Below are positions 51,275 through 59,660 of a stretch of DNA of 64,000 nucleotides, piece after piece. Position 1 is the stretch's first letter. Each line of letters starts with the position of its first letter. The notes beneath the pieces were generated by a model that was not told the origin of the DNA, did not search any database, and saw only the letters and a program-made list of their open reading frames with translations. Both the position numbers and the translations under genes were made by a program. Source of the DNA: Angiostrongylus vasorum (taxonomy: Eukaryota > Nematoda > Chromadorea > Rhabditida > Metastrongylidae); the NCBI GenBank assembly GCA_018806985.1, contig JADANN010000369.1, positions 1,616,501 through 1,680,500 of the forward strand. Direction: 5' to 3'.

Positions 51275-54200
51275 GATGTTGTCGTTGTTGTTGTACGTTA
51301 GTGTTCGGAAAACCTGTCTTATCGTAAAGTTGGATTTTCAATGTTTTTTCACTCTCGAGAACAAGAAAAAAGTACACGTCGTATTGTTAGGGAAAAAATC
51401 ACTATGTCATTCACCAACTACATCCCATACTTTCACATCTTAGAAGTAAGGCCATGGTGGGAATTCAAACATTGCCTGCCTATCGCAAACCTGAACGTGG
51501 TAGATGTTCATAGGAAACATTCATCACTCTCCTCCAAACCACATAAATTGTGCTTTAGAAAGTAACATCTGAAGAACTGAACGATAAATTGAGAGCTTCA
51601 TTAGTTGTAAGAGTTGATAGAGCTATTACTGAGACTTGTTCGCTAATGATTAGTACAAAAACTGGTACGTGAAGCTCATCTGGATTAGAACCAGCTGCCT
51701 TTAGGCGTTTTTCTTCCTCTCAAATGATACTATTTATAGTAATTAAGTAACGAATATGGAGAAAATAGTTTTATTTTCACCAGACCACAATTTTTACACG
51801 GCTTACGCATTCATCCTCATTTTCGCGCCATCTCATTGTTTTCTTTCAGCAATGCAGTCTACAATCTGTCACTAACGACTCTAAGTGTCCATCATGTGAG
51901 TTGTTTATCAAATTTTGTTTGAACTTTCAATGGTTGCTGTATTTACACAAAAAGGCATAGTGCAATAAATATTAAGGTAAACACGAGGTGTTATTTTTAC
52001 TTCTTTACTTACGCACAAGATGACGTTTCGACAGATTTCGCCTTCCTTGGGTTGGAGGTGTTTGCCGGGGCAGAATGCCGTCGATTTGACCTTTCGAACC
52101 TCTAAGGAAGGTGAAATCCGCCGAAACGTCAGCTTGTGCGTAAACAGAGAAGTAAAATAACACCTCATGTTTTCTAAATAAGAATATAAAGAATTGTTTG
52201 ATTTATGCCTAGGTTAATAGAAAGTCGGTCGTGGGGGGTTACTAAGGTAAACTTTTTACTTGTTTCACATTCAAAAACATGTCAAGAAGATTTCCCAATA
52301 TATGACCAGATAGAGAATCTCTGAGTGGATGATTGGTTATGTGGACGGATTGTGTACAATATCTCCAAACTAGTAAATCTAATGAAAAAAAGTAGATATT
52401 GATCGTGTGGTCCGGTTAAAATTGTACGAAGTAGCATTTAAATCAATAAATACTTCCACTGTTTACGGCATTCAACGCCAGAAGTGCATCCCGCTATGGC
52501 GGCTGTGAATGTAAACAGTTATTTAAACCTCGTGAGTACTGTAGTAATATCCCTGTTGTTCGATGTTTCAGAAGATCGACTGGAAACCACCAGCTGATGT
52601 GATTGAGGAGTGTTTGATGAAGGGCAAATTAAAAGTGAGTGTCGTGCAAATAGATGATGAGAAAAATTATTCGAATACGTCATTGAACAAGGGATGGAAA
52701 AGATAATGCGCTCGGCGTTACTGCGTACATTCATTTGATTTTATCAAGTGTCCTAAATGGTGATTGAATGCATGTATGGTTTATACAACCACTTGCGGTA
52801 GCCCTTGGATTAAGTCAATGTTTTCATACTCCCACGCAAATATGGGGCCGAATTGCCGATCTCGAAGGAATGGCGGGCTCCGTGAGCTCAGAGCACGGGT
52901 TACAACCAACCACTCCGTGTGCATTTCCTGGCATCTCTAAATACTGCGCTGCGTGCTTCCATAACTACTTGATATCTGACTAGTTAAATATTAAAAATGT
53001 AATCGTATGTGAAATGTAGCCATAATGGTGCTGGGATATTTGCAAAACTACGGACCGCAGCTATAAAAAGTACTACATTGTCATATTATCGTTGATACTA
53101 TAGCTTCGCTTAACAGAGTTCAATACCGATTTGTGCTTCCCAGATCCCGTTGACGGATGGTTGCTGATAGAACCTATCAAACTTGTCTAGGAGGACCGTA
53201 AGTTGCTGTGTAGCCCAAACATGCATACAGTCATTTTTTAAAGTGCTACGAATGAGGTCGAATGCATGACGCATCTTTAAGAATTGATCCACGTCAAACG
53301 CTTTGTCGTTTATCCATGATTTTTTTCTTATTATGACTCTTTTTTTCCCAATGGTGCACAAGTTTTCGTTGACAGCAAATAGTGTTTAAAAAGTCGAATA
53401 ATCAAACAACGTCACGGGTATTGTATTGTGCTTCTTGACAGAAAATAGAAAGAAAGTTTCCCACAGAGAAAGACGTTTGTGTCTTTAGGTTTTCTAGAAA
53501 CTAATAAACTGCTTTTTATCGATTTTTCCAAAAATTTTTCAAAGCCACAAATTGAAGTTATAAGTGACGAATAAGGCCTGTTTCTTTTCTCTACAGAAAA
53601 GCTACTCTGCTGACTTTGTCGATGGCATACTATATGTAAATCTATGCAGTTATAATATGTGGTAGCTTATGAAGGATTGTGTCTGAACGGGAGCCGGTAA
53701 GCAGTTAATATCAGTTTAAATCAACCATATTTTTAGAGCGACTGTCAGAACTATATCCGAGTGCTGGCTCGTCAATCTTCTGGTAAAGCGCTGATCTGTG
53801 GCACGCATGCTTTCTCACCAAAATGCCGAGAGTACGTGTACTCGAGCGCCGACGGTACTCTGAAGAACGTTCGACAGTTCGACGGAATGGTACGGTAGCA
53901 CACTACGTTCATTATCGGACTGAGTGATTGAACTTCCGTTAAATAGTCACACGACTGATTTGGAATTTTCACGTCCACCTACCAATACAAGGAATACTTG
54001 GAATTTCGCCATTTAGTGTTTTAAAAGTCTTTTTTCTTACTGGATAAATAAGTGACGTTGGAGAGACTAAAGATTTTTTGCTTTGTTATTTTCTCCACCG
54101 ACCAAACTCCAGGAAATAAAAATACGGAGGAATTTCGTATGCTACATATTCTTCTTCGTGTTCTAACCTTGTACACGCTTAGGGCATATCACCATACGAT

Positions 54201-57200
54201 CCACGTGATAATTCGACCGTCGTGTATTTGCCGGAGACAAATGAGATCTATACTGGCACAGTGTCGGACTTCGTGGGAAACGATCCGCTGATCTATCGAA
54301 AACGAATCGGTGACAATGATCGCGATAACGGCATTCGAACGCAGCGCGATGACGCCAGAGTTTTAGACTGTAAGCTTTTATGCTGTTCTACTGCTACTAC
54401 TACATTAACAATCCTTTATCCATTATGGTTATGTAGTATACATTTGCAAATTACACGTTGCATTTGCTTTGTAGCTCCGAACTTTGTTGGTTCGTTCGTA
54501 TACAGAGAGCACGTGTACTTCTGGTATCGAGAGCGTGCTGCTGAGGCAATGGACAATAACGAGGAGCGTCAGGTACTGTCTTTAGAGTATGTGCTTAGAT
54601 TATTCGGTAGCGGGATGGTTAGGTAGACACCAAGAGACAACAGCAGAGCACGTGAATTGACTTTTTGCTAGGGATTCTGGAGTTGTTTTTAGGTCATCCT
54701 CTTTTGGAAATAATCCTTTACCATTTTAGATCTACGCTCGTGTAGCTCGGGTTTGTCGTAATGATAAAGGAGGTGCGAAACCGGCAAATGAAAGGTGGAC
54801 TTCGTTTATGAAGGCGAGGTTAAACTGTTCGCTGCCATCAGCTACTCCCTTCTATTTCAATGAGCTCAGTGAGTTGTATTCGCTTTAGTGCACCTCGCTT
54901 ATATCACCTACAATTGCTTAGTTAATCGGTAAACCGAGTGAACACTGCTGAAATCGCCATTTATCCGTGCTTCCAGCCAAATGGATCTTTGATTATCCGA
55001 GTAGTATTAGTCTTGATTTGAGAATTTTACTTTTAACCTTTTCTAGGTAGGAAATAGATGCACTTAGCTCGTCGTACTCTGTCATGGCATGGTTCACTCT
55101 ATGCTGTGTGTACGAATGAAGAGAGAACTTCTCAACTTGGCTGGCCTTTTCTAGGATTGAACCTAGCTGTTGTACATCACAGTTTAACACCCAGTAGAGC
55201 ATGCGAGCCAATATAAGGCGATAAACCATTGGGAATTCCATGAGACTCACTCTCCATAATTGTAGAACGGAACTAATATTTTGTTTAAAAGACAATTTAG
55301 TGCTTTCTATATTGTTAACTGCACACATAGACATCCGACTTTGTTGTGTGGCGGTTATAAGGGTTTTTCTTCGTGTGAAGACAAATTAGCGTCTCATAAG
55401 AATTCCACTGGTATTTCTAGTTCCATTGCCGTAGACATAATCTCTAAGAACTGCCACATTAGAGAATCTGTATGTTAGTAAAGTCATGAAACTTCTTAAC
55501 ACTTAACATTAAAAACTTAACGAAGCGTACCCATAGGATGTTGCAACTCGAAACCGTTCCAATTTTCTCTTTTTAGAAGCGGTTTCGGAACCCATTGCTA
55601 CTTCGATGAACGATCATCGTGTATATGCCGTTTTTTCCACTCCGGATTCAGATGTACGAATGAGCACAGTGTGTGTGTTCTCAATGAAACGAATACGAGA
55701 GGAGTTTGATTACGGTACATTCAAACAGCAGGTCGGCATTTCATAGTGTGCAACCACTTTGATACACTGCTAAACTGTTTTAAATCTGTTTAATTGTTTT
55801 AGCGCACTGTGAATTCCTTATGGGTGCCGTATAATCGTAACGAAATCCCCCGACCTCGACCAGGTGCCTGTGTCCCAGATTCCACTAAATTGCCCGAAGC
55901 TACGGTGTCTTTCATCACGAGGACCCCGCTAATGCATCGAGCTATCGAATCGTTGAGCGGTCCCCTGCTGATAGAGGGTTTCGACCGGGGCGATCTTACC
56001 CAGATCGCAGTTCTGCCACATGTAAGTTGTTTTGTACTATAGGCGTTGTTATGGTCATTCTGTAACAATGATGATAATAGGTAAGAAACATGAGCGGTTT
56101 ACTTGTGATTTCTTGCAATGCTTCGTTCCAACGAATAGTTGCAGGTTGTTGATCAATTGTCTTCACAGTTGTGACTACAAGCGCATGCATTTTTGCCTTA
56201 TAATTGCCGTAGAAAGACAAAAGTTCTGCAAAAAAAAGTATAAAATGGAAGGTTTCCGATAAAAGTTTGTCCATTGAATCCAAAGGTTTAGGTTGATTCT
56301 GTGAACGGCCAACACTATGATGTGATTTATCTCGGCACGTCTGACGGTCGCGTATTGAAACTTATCGAAACCGTCGGTAATACAACAATAATCGAATCTG
56401 TCACCGTATTCGCCAGAACAGTACCAGTGGTAAATCTGTTGACGACCCCTCGAGAGTTGGTGGTACTGTCTTCTGATGAAGTGGCAACGATCGACGTACA
56501 TCACTGTAACGAACCGGACTCCTGTAACCGCTGCGTGGCGTTGCAGGATCCACACTGTGCATGGGATCTGACCATAGCCAGGTTCGTTTCCGTGCCAACG
56601 TGGTTTCAGTCTTCATAAGCATCTTTAATATGGAACTGAACTAGAATACAAAGCATCTGTCTAAAATATTACAGATGCGTGAATAGGAACTCTTGGAGTG
56701 GCGGTCATTTCATACAAAATATTGTGTTCGGTCAATCAGAACAATGTCCAGAGGGAATTGTGATCTCTGAGGAACTTAGCGATGGTAAACACATGAATTA
56801 GCCCATTTTTATCAGATTCATTTTTTTAAGAGTTGTTCTGTAACTATATACAAAGAGCGATCCTGGTTTTTTTTTATCACCAGTGGAGTCATCTTTGCCC
56901 TGAAAATTTGCTTAAAGGGTTGGAAGAATGGTTGAACAGTTGTTAGTAATTGCGCAGGTGACTACATAAGACAGCAGTAATGAAATGAATTCACTATGGG
57001 GAAATAGTTAGTATTAAATAATAGTTAACCATTATAACTATTATTTCTATTGTAACTAGTATTAACTTTCCAATGAGCGTTTTACGATCCCTTCAGAAAC
57101 AACTCCAGAGCTCAGTTTCCAAAGTACATTTTGTAGTACTTGTAAACACCGATTTTTTTATTCTACCGTATGCTGGCAAGTACTTTTCATACTAGTTGGT

Positions 57201-59660
57201 AGGTTTACGAGTGACTTTCAAGTAGAAATGCTCTATGATTGCGCAACTGGCAGTGGTCTGGTCTGACCTCATTTTTCTCAATTACCGAATGTTATCCACT
57301 TATTTTCAATGTCATAACGCCGTAAATGTGTACTTGATTTGGTAGTAACGACAATAGTTATTTGACGAGAGCAATTATCGATACATGTGAGCATGACGTC
57401 CATCACTCACGTTTCGTGACGGGACCCACCATCACCCGATGATTATATGAGACTTCCGGGCCAGATTGCGCCATTACGCATTAGCGGTGCGACCTTTGTG
57501 TGTACCCGAAGCGAAGGTCATGTACATTTAGCGAATGTTTGCTTACCGTTTTTAAATACTTCGGCTGGCTTCTGTAGTAAAAAAACGGGTGAATAAACGC
57601 AAGGGGAATGCTTGTGCTGGAATCGGTTAAAAATTTCTGGAATGTTATTTCTTGAAGCTTTAAATTCCGACTTTTTCTCGAAGATATATTCTTATGTCTT
57701 AACTTTCATTTACTGCCGATTCTTTTTTATGGCAGAGTATCGTATAAAATACAAACACAAGGATGCTGAGACATGAGCAAAACTAAGAACCTCAGTTGGG
57801 CTTCGAACCTGCAATTGCCTTTATTGGGAGATTGACACGCGCTATCCACCACACCAACCAAGACCCTTCCTTTGAATTTCTGTCGACCATCTTTTCATTC
57901 TCTCAGTTACTCTCAATATATTCTGTACGTTGCTTTTTACGAATTCCCTAAGATATGATAGAATGCCTCACAGAACAGTGAAAATCTAAGTCGACAGTAT
58001 CGCGGTCTTCTTTGCGTTTGAAATGAAGAATGTTTCGTTCAGAGCCGAATTCTGAACGAATTGTTGCAAATCGACGAGGGACTCACTCACCTGAAAGTCT
58101 GTTCCTGGCCTGTAGTCTGTCCGCCCTTATCGCCTTGGTGATAGGATCATTTGTAAGTTTGAACTTGCCTTTATTTCTGTACACACTTTTTGAATGTTGT
58201 GGTAATGCTTGGTGGCAATGAGTTACTTTCTATGAATAATCACCACATAACGAGATTTCACTATTTTTAATGGGATTGAAACTAAAAGGATAAAGCTCTG
58301 GGTGTTGATCAATCCCTGAGGGGATGCGCCATGCGTCGACTTCATTAAGCATCGTTCGAGGTGATTGAATGCATATCTGGCCTTTACAATGACCGCGGTG
58401 GCCTACCGATGTGTCAAGTCAGTGCTGCTATCCTACCAGACAAGTCTGGTCCCAATTCGCCGATCCCGGAGGGATGGAAGGCTTGTTGGGCCATGTACGC
58501 GGGGATCGATTTCACGTGTGTGTTGCAGGGGAGCCTCCGACCACTGCGCTACACGCGCCATTTTAATTTGATTGGTCTCCAAAAATTACAGTACTGCAAA
58601 CGTTTTGAGGTCGACAGTGAAGTATGGAAGTTATTTACTGCTTTAATTCAGGGAGTCATGAATAGGTTGTTACTATATAAGTGTCTCTTCATGGTGTGTT
58701 ATTATATTGTTATGCCTTAGCTACATACTTGTAACTCAATTCATGGCCACAACCTAGTTTCTCGTCCCACTTCCACAAGTTGATCTCTATCATTCTAGGT
58801 CACGCATCGGATTACGAGAGCCAGGGTGTTGGCCGAGGTTCATCATACGGCTAGTTCTACCAGTGGCTCGGACTACGATAGCTTTGGGCGAGCGAGATTG
58901 ACCAGACATGACTCGCTGACAACTGCTGCTAAAATAGAGCATGCTTATGGTGGACCACCGAAAACAGTATGTACTTTCTAAAGTTACGCAGCTTTTTTTT
59001 TGGAGTGAAATGTATGTACGACTAATCTTGACCATCAATTCGTTTTCCAAAGCGTAATTCTAACGATTCCATCTACGAATAGTGGTATTCAACAATGAAC
59101 AGTAATTTACTGCCTACAGGACAAGCTAGATCAATTGGTCATGGTAGAAGTGTAGGAAGAATTATATGGAAATACGAAGAAAACTAATGTATGGTAATTT
59201 GAAAACTGCCAATCAAACACACAACGAAACTTTCAACTGGTTTATCCACCCCTCAGTGACGCATTGGTGGTAAGATACATGGGTTCGAAAGAGAAAAAGG
59301 GTTAAAAAGTCAGGAATGATTTAGCTGGGACGCCTTATGGAGAATGAAATTTGTGTGAGTGATTTGTGATATCAGTGTAAGAAATCAATTCTTCTATAGA
59401 AAGACGATGCCGGTTATTTACAGAGTACCAGCTTATAAATACATTCCGAATAATTGATGTGGAAGTGTTTTTATTTCATCTGCTGATACTTCTAGAGCGT
59501 GGACGCGTCGTCATTCGTGCTCACGATACCACCGACGATGACGACGAGTCAGCACGGTTCCGGTATCAATACTCCGTCCAGAGATAAGAACGCCATTATG
59601 ACTTCGATCAATCAGAGCACGTTGCCACGTGATTACAAAGTGAAAAAAGTGTATTTGTAG
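25266..59660 (+). CDS. Class 1 transmembrane semaphorin (SMP-1/SMP-2 group), 15 exons
   Basis: Semaphorins are plexin ligands; nematode class 1 members act at the cell surface in epidermal cell sorting and axon guidance. Coding exons: 25266..25368, 39027..39132, 51850..51895, 52572..52634, 53737..53889, 54183..54369, 54475..54572, 54730..54868, 55577..55731, 55803..56021, 56292..56581, 56675..56784, 58043..58152, 58799..58966, 59496..59660. They sum to 2112 nt (703 residues plus stop), and every exon junction keeps phase with GT-AG borders. Order: signal peptide (about 1-21), Sema domain (about 45-490), PSI domain (about 494-556, cysteines 495, 501, 504, 512), membrane span 576-593, Ser/Thr-rich cytoplasmic tail. 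There is no Ig domain, as expected for class 1. Motifs include [46 protein letters not shown] and DPHCAWD. The first in-frame ATG follows an in-frame stop at 25224. Whether it is smp-1 or smp-2 cannot be decided from the sequence alone. Confidence 0.93.
26654..26929 (+). pseudogene. Possible remnant of a Harbinger-like transposase
   Basis: A 91-codon frame in semaphorin intron 1 with [20 protein letters not shown], then [20 protein letters not shown] and ATKSTLS. The order (aromatic-Leu-P-x-P, basic linker, helix, helix-turn-helix-like KSTLS) recalls the N-terminus of PIF/Harbinger transposases. Resemblance only; no catalytic motif follows. Confidence 0.2.
28828..29042 (+). mobile_element. 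SINE family C copy in semaphorin intron 1
   Basis: TGGTGTGGTGATGAACGCGT (A-box-like), GTGTTCGATCCCCACTGC (B-box), then GGAGTTTAGCAAACATCTC and a GTAGTAAGTAAAAA-type tail. Confidence 0.62.
29507..29532. repeat. (CGT)n microsatellite
   Basis: About seven GTC/CGT units in semaphorin intron 1. Confidence 0.85.
30763..30796 (+). ncRNA. Degraded hammerhead-like motif (second family)
   Basis: Shows TGATGA, a GAC/GTC helix II and GAAAAGTTAGC, so the first core base and the spacing after GAAA have decayed. It lies in semaphorin intron 1. Confidence 0.33.
31269..33070 (-). pseudogene. Cluster of broken minus-strand frames in semaphorin intron 1
   Basis: Successive open stretches in shifting minus-strand frames cover about 1.8 kb: 33070..32612 (one internal stop at 32834), a frame over 32510..32350, 32340..32141, 32187..31936, 31940..31752, 31790..31672 and 31505..31269. 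They overlap end to end with frameshifts between, as in a decayed single coding unit. Examples: [26 protein letters not shown] before a stop; [15 protein letters not shown] do not recognise the product. A degraded transposon, retrocopy or virus-derived insertion are all possible; chance is not excluded. Confidence 0.3.
33628..33702. repeat. 25-bp tandem repeat, three copies
   Basis: Unit TACCGTGTTGAGGTTATTTC plus TCGGC, three near-perfect copies in semaphorin intron 1. Confidence 0.85.
35365..36040 (+). pseudogene. Run of plus-strand coding-like frames in semaphorin intron 1
   Basis: First, 35365..35553 opens with ATG and reads hydrophilic sequence ([20 protein letters not shown]) to a stop. 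Then come a frame after a TTTCTCAG acceptor at 35631 ([20 protein letters not shown]) and one over 35839..35970 ([20 protein letters not shown]). Frames differ and stops intervene. Origin unknown; it could be a decayed gene or element. Confidence 0.2.
36783..36990 (+). mobile_element. SINE family C copy in semaphorin intron 1
   Basis: TGTGGTGGTGAACGCATTAG, CGCGTTCGTTCCCCACCG, GGAGTTTTGCGAATATCTC and CATAATACCCTGCAGTAAG match the family in order. Confidence 0.62.
39027..39132 (+). CDS. Semaphorin exon 2: start of Sema domain
   Basis: Residues 35-69 plus two bases. Contains RFGG then [18 protein letters not shown], the hallmark first strand of semaphorin Sema domains. Acceptor GATTTCAG, donor GTGAGT, entry phase 1, exit phase 2. 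Confidence 0.92.
40319..40580 (-). mobile_element. SINE family B copy in semaphorin intron 2
   Basis: Minus-strand head GTAGCACAGTGGTCAGAGGC and GGTTCGATTTCGAGC (good B-box). The body is moderately diverged, with a short tail. Confidence 0.62.
41587..41622 (-). ncRNA. Hammerhead-ribozyme-like motif at the left end of the Penelope-like element
   Basis: On the minus strand: GGCU (helix I) - CUGAAGA core - GGC/GCC helix II - GAAAC core - GUC cleavage triplet - AGCU (helix I). This is the order of hammerhead core residues, with an extra A before helix II and a minimal self-complementary ACGU helix III, as reported for Penelope-encoded hammerheads. It is identical to the motif at 43828..43863. 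Activity is inferred, not shown. Confidence 0.6.
41885..42358 (-). pseudogene. GIY-YIG endonuclease domain, inverted copy (left arm)
   Basis: The reverse complement of the right arm. On the minus strand it reads [20 protein letters not shown], a CxxC motif (CVICPYGRD) and the GIY-YIG core in one frame, then shifts frame after about 42009. It lies at the 5' side of the element pointing outward, so it cannot be expressed together with the central reverse transcriptase. Confidence 0.78.
42369..43029 (+). pseudogene. Penelope-like reverse transcriptase, 5' truncated and frameshifted
   Basis: The first frame starts inside motif A (LYTNVSND) and runs to about 42550, where a one-base shift moves the reading to a second frame. 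That frame begins with [10 protein letters not shown] (fingers/palm motif) and carries the catalytic YVDD at 42652..42663, followed by FPFLNVQIS and [11 protein letters not shown], both typical of Penelope-like reverse transcriptases. It stops at 43027. The N-terminal third of the protein, including the first catalytic aspartate region, is absent. Confidence 0.85.
43085..43560 (+). pseudogene. GIY-YIG endonuclease domain of the Penelope-like element (right arm)
   Basis: Separate short frames cover this domain. The recognisable core at 43288..43473 reads [20 protein letters not shown], the GIY-YIG signature, preceded by a CxxC pair (CVICPYG) in another frame. Frameshifts between 43130 and 43290 and after 43440 disable it. 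Its mirror copy in the left arm keeps some stretches intact that are broken here. Confidence 0.8.
43828..43863 (+). ncRNA. Hammerhead-ribozyme-like motif at the right (3') end of the Penelope-like element
   Basis: Same 36 nt as 41587..41622 in sense orientation, downstream of the endonuclease. Core residues CUGAAGA and GAAA are intact, GUC is the predicted cleavage triplet, helix I is GGCU/AGCU and helix II is GGC/GCC. The location in the terminal repeat matches where Penelope-like elements carry hammerheads. Confidence 0.62.
44692..44893. repeat. 172-bp insert between perfect 15-bp direct repeats
   Basis: TCATTATAAGTACTG occurs at 44692..44706 and again at 44879..44893, with no mismatch. 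The 172 bp between are GC-richer than the flanks and do not match the A, B, C or Penelope families here. A target-site duplication around a retroposed insert is the simplest reading. Confidence 0.5.
45130..45258 (-). mobile_element. SINE family B fragment, degraded
   Basis: AGGCAAGTCTCGCACCGATT, GACCCGGAAGTG and GAAGACTTGCTGGG align in order with the head half of family B. Confidence 0.35.
45645..45986 (-). repeat. Repeat family A copy
   Basis: Inverted relative to 12038: starts with the tail complement (TTTACTTGCATACTTGGATGG), then GTCGTCACCACC and GAGATTTGCCACCATTCGAC, ending near AGGTAAACCGTTAGG. Confidence 0.6.
47533..47790 (-). repeat. Repeat family A copy, 5' end truncated
   Basis: TTACTTACTTGGATACTTGG through GGATCCTTGTATTGGTTTAC. 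It stops where other copies continue toward the AGGTAAACC end, as expected for 5' truncation during reverse transcription. Confidence 0.6.
49835..50020 (+). mobile_element. SINE family C copy in semaphorin intron 2
   Basis: GGTGTGGTGATGAACGCGTT, TGTGTTCGGTTCC (eroded B-box), GCTTTGCAAATATCTCAGC and a GCAGTAGATAAAAAAG tail. Confidence 0.6.
51108..51136 (-). ncRNA. Deleted remnant of a hammerhead-like motif
   Basis: Minus strand keeps TTGAGGAAGGCGAAA and then jumps to ACCGTCTG, so several core bases are deleted. It lies in semaphorin intron 2, about 700 bp before exon 3. Confidence 0.3.
51231..51294. repeat. (GTT)n microsatellite
   Basis: About 17 GTT units with one GATGTTGTC interruption, 550 bp before semaphorin exon 3. 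The apparent polyglutamine frame on the minus strand is a by-product. Confidence 0.9.
51850..51895 (+). CDS. Semaphorin exon 3 (46-nt micro-exon)
   Basis: Residues 70-85. Completes the arginine codon split by intron 2 and reads [15 protein letters not shown], the second conserved Sema motif. Acceptor TTCTTTCAG, donor GTGAGT, exit phase 0. It is too short to stand out as an open frame and was found by matching phase and family motif. Confidence 0.9.
51984..52165. repeat. Foldback repeat with two opposed hammerhead-like motifs
   Basis: Two arms of about 70 bp, inverted around a loop of roughly 35 bp, lie in semaphorin intron 3. Each arm runs from a GAGGTGTTATTTTTAC-type end, through GCACAAG, to a hammerhead-like motif (minus at 52019..52052, plus at 52100..52133). 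The plus copy retains GAAACGTCAGC; both have lost the first core C-T-G-A. The layout mirrors the inverted ends of the Penelope-like element at 41512..43949 without its coding centre. Confidence 0.6.
52572..52634 (+). CDS. Semaphorin exon 4
   Basis: Residues 86-106, KIDWKPP followed by EECLMKGK. The cysteine here and the one in DCQNY of exon 5 match the first conserved Sema disulfide pair. Acceptor TGTTTCAG, donor GTGAGT, phase 0 on both sides. Confidence 0.93.
52745..52950 (-). mobile_element. SINE family B copy in semaphorin intron 4
   Basis: TGGTGATTGAATGCATGTATGG, ACAACCACTTGCGG and GCCGATCTCGAAGGAATGG match the family in order; the head is diverged. Confidence 0.5.
53015..53085 (-). mobile_element. 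SINE family C fragment in semaphorin intron 4
   Basis: CATAATGGTGCTGGGATATT then TGCAAAACTACGGACCGC correspond to the reversed 3' part of the family. Confidence 0.4.
53737..53889 (+). CDS. Semaphorin exon 5
   Basis: Residues 107-157. Contains [11 protein letters not shown] and [10 protein letters not shown], the latter matching the second conserved intradomain disulfide. Acceptor TTTTTAG, donor GTACGG, phase 0 on both sides. Confidence 0.95.
54183..54369 (+). CDS. Semaphorin exon 6
   Basis: Residues 158-219 plus one base. Contains [14 protein letters not shown], then [20 protein letters not shown], both diagnostic of Sema domains. Many family members have Cys-Pro-Tyr-Asp-Pro here; this copy has serine in place of the cysteine. 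The acceptor polypyrimidine tract is weak, but phase and homology fix the border. Confidence 0.94.
54475..54572 (+). CDS. Semaphorin exon 7
   Basis: Residues 220-252. Reads [19 protein letters not shown], the conserved strand pair before the RVARVC motif. Acceptor TTTGTAG, donor GTACTG, exit phase 0. Confidence 0.94.
54730..54868 (+). CDS. Semaphorin exon 8
   Basis: Residues 253-298 plus one base. Contains [26 protein letters not shown] and PFYFNEL, a near-universal Sema block. Acceptor CATTTTAG, donor GTGAGT. Confidence 0.95.
55130..55245 (-). repeat. Repeat family A fragment in semaphorin intron 8
   Basis: AACTTGGCTGGCC, GTTGTACATCACAGTTTAAC and GCGATAAACCATTGGG match the 5' part of the family, diverged. 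Confidence 0.4.
55577..55731 (+). CDS. Semaphorin exon 9
   Basis: Residues 299-350. Contains [20 protein letters not shown] and ends at FDYGTFKQQ, as in other Sema domains. Acceptor TTTTTAG, donor GTCGGC. Confidence 0.94.
55803..56021 (+). CDS. Semaphorin exon 10
   Basis: Residues 351-423. Contains [18 protein letters not shown], the conserved region where PRPG.C closes a Sema disulfide, and [12 protein letters not shown]. Phase 0 on both sides, donor GTAAGT. Confidence 0.95.
56292..56581 (+). CDS. Semaphorin exon 11: end of Sema domain and start of PSI domain
   Basis: Residues 424-519 plus two bases. Contains [17 protein letters not shown], the last Sema blade, then a cysteine-rich PSI start with cysteines at 495, 501, 504 and 512 around [15 protein letters not shown]. 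Acceptor GGTTTAG; the donor GTTCGT is a weaker GT. Confidence 0.95.
56675..56784 (+). CDS. Semaphorin exon 12: PSI domain and juxtamembrane region
   Basis: Residues 520-556. Two further cysteines complete the PSI domain; the rest is extracellular linker. Acceptor ATTACAG, donor GTAAAC, entry phase 2, exit phase 1. Confidence 0.88.
57768..57872 (-). mobile_element. tRNA-like SINE (family D) in semaphorin intron 12
   Basis: On the minus strand: TGGTGTGGTGGATAGCGCGT (A-box) and GCAGGTTCGAAGCCCAACTG (B-box) with tRNA-like spacing, then a GAGGTTCTTAGTTTTGCTC end. A partial relative sits near 36425..36485. Confidence 0.45.
58043..58152 (+). CDS. Semaphorin exon 13: transmembrane segment
   Basis: Residues 557-593. 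A polar stretch leads into an 18-residue hydrophobic span ending in [10 protein letters not shown], which identifies this as a membrane-anchored semaphorin. Acceptor CGTTCAG, donor GTAAGT, phase exact. Confidence 0.9.
58286..58560 (-). mobile_element. SINE family B copy in semaphorin intron 13
   Basis: Nearly full length. Minus-strand head GTGTAGCGCAGTGGTCGGAG then GTGAAATCGATCCCC; the body is close to the copies at 13205 and 20364. Tail AGCTTTATCCTTTTAG. Confidence 0.7.
58799..58966 (+). CDS. Semaphorin exon 14: cytoplasmic tail
   Basis: Residues 594-649. It starts with basic residues (THRITRARV) directly after the membrane span, then a Ser/Thr/Asp-rich stretch ([16 protein letters not shown]). 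Acceptor CATTCTAG, donor GTATGT, phase 0 on both sides. Confidence 0.9.
59496..59660 (+). CDS. Semaphorin exon 15: tail end and stop codon
   Basis: Residues 650-703 and TAG. Ser/Thr-rich, with a short basic C-terminus (KVKKVYL). Acceptor ACTTCTAG. No canonical AATAAA is visible in the first 300 nt after the stop, so the 3' end of the mRNA is not placed. Confidence 0.9.
   Translation, partial: SVDASSFVLTIPPTMTTSQHGSGINTPSRDKNAIMTSINQSTLPRDYKVKKVYL

Larger units (their letters stand above)
39133..51849 (+). other. Semaphorin intron 2 (12.7 kb)
   Basis: Contains SINE B (40319, degraded copy 45130), the Penelope-like element (41512..43949), a 15-bp direct-repeat-flanked insert (44692..44893), repeat A copies (45645, 47533), SINE C (49835), a degraded hammerhead-like motif (51108) and a (GTT)n tract (51231). 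The stretches 46000..47530, 47800..49830 and 50030..51100 hold nothing recognisable. Confidence 0.7.

Noticed and set aside
51129..51377. Apparent polyglutamine protein on the minus strand
   Set aside because: It is the reverse reading of the (GTT)n microsatellite in semaphorin intron 2.
54222..54626. A 134-codon continuous plus-strand frame treated as one gene
   Set aside because: It merges semaphorin exons 6 and 7 with the in-frame intron between them; donor GTAAGC and acceptor TTTGTAG define two exons.
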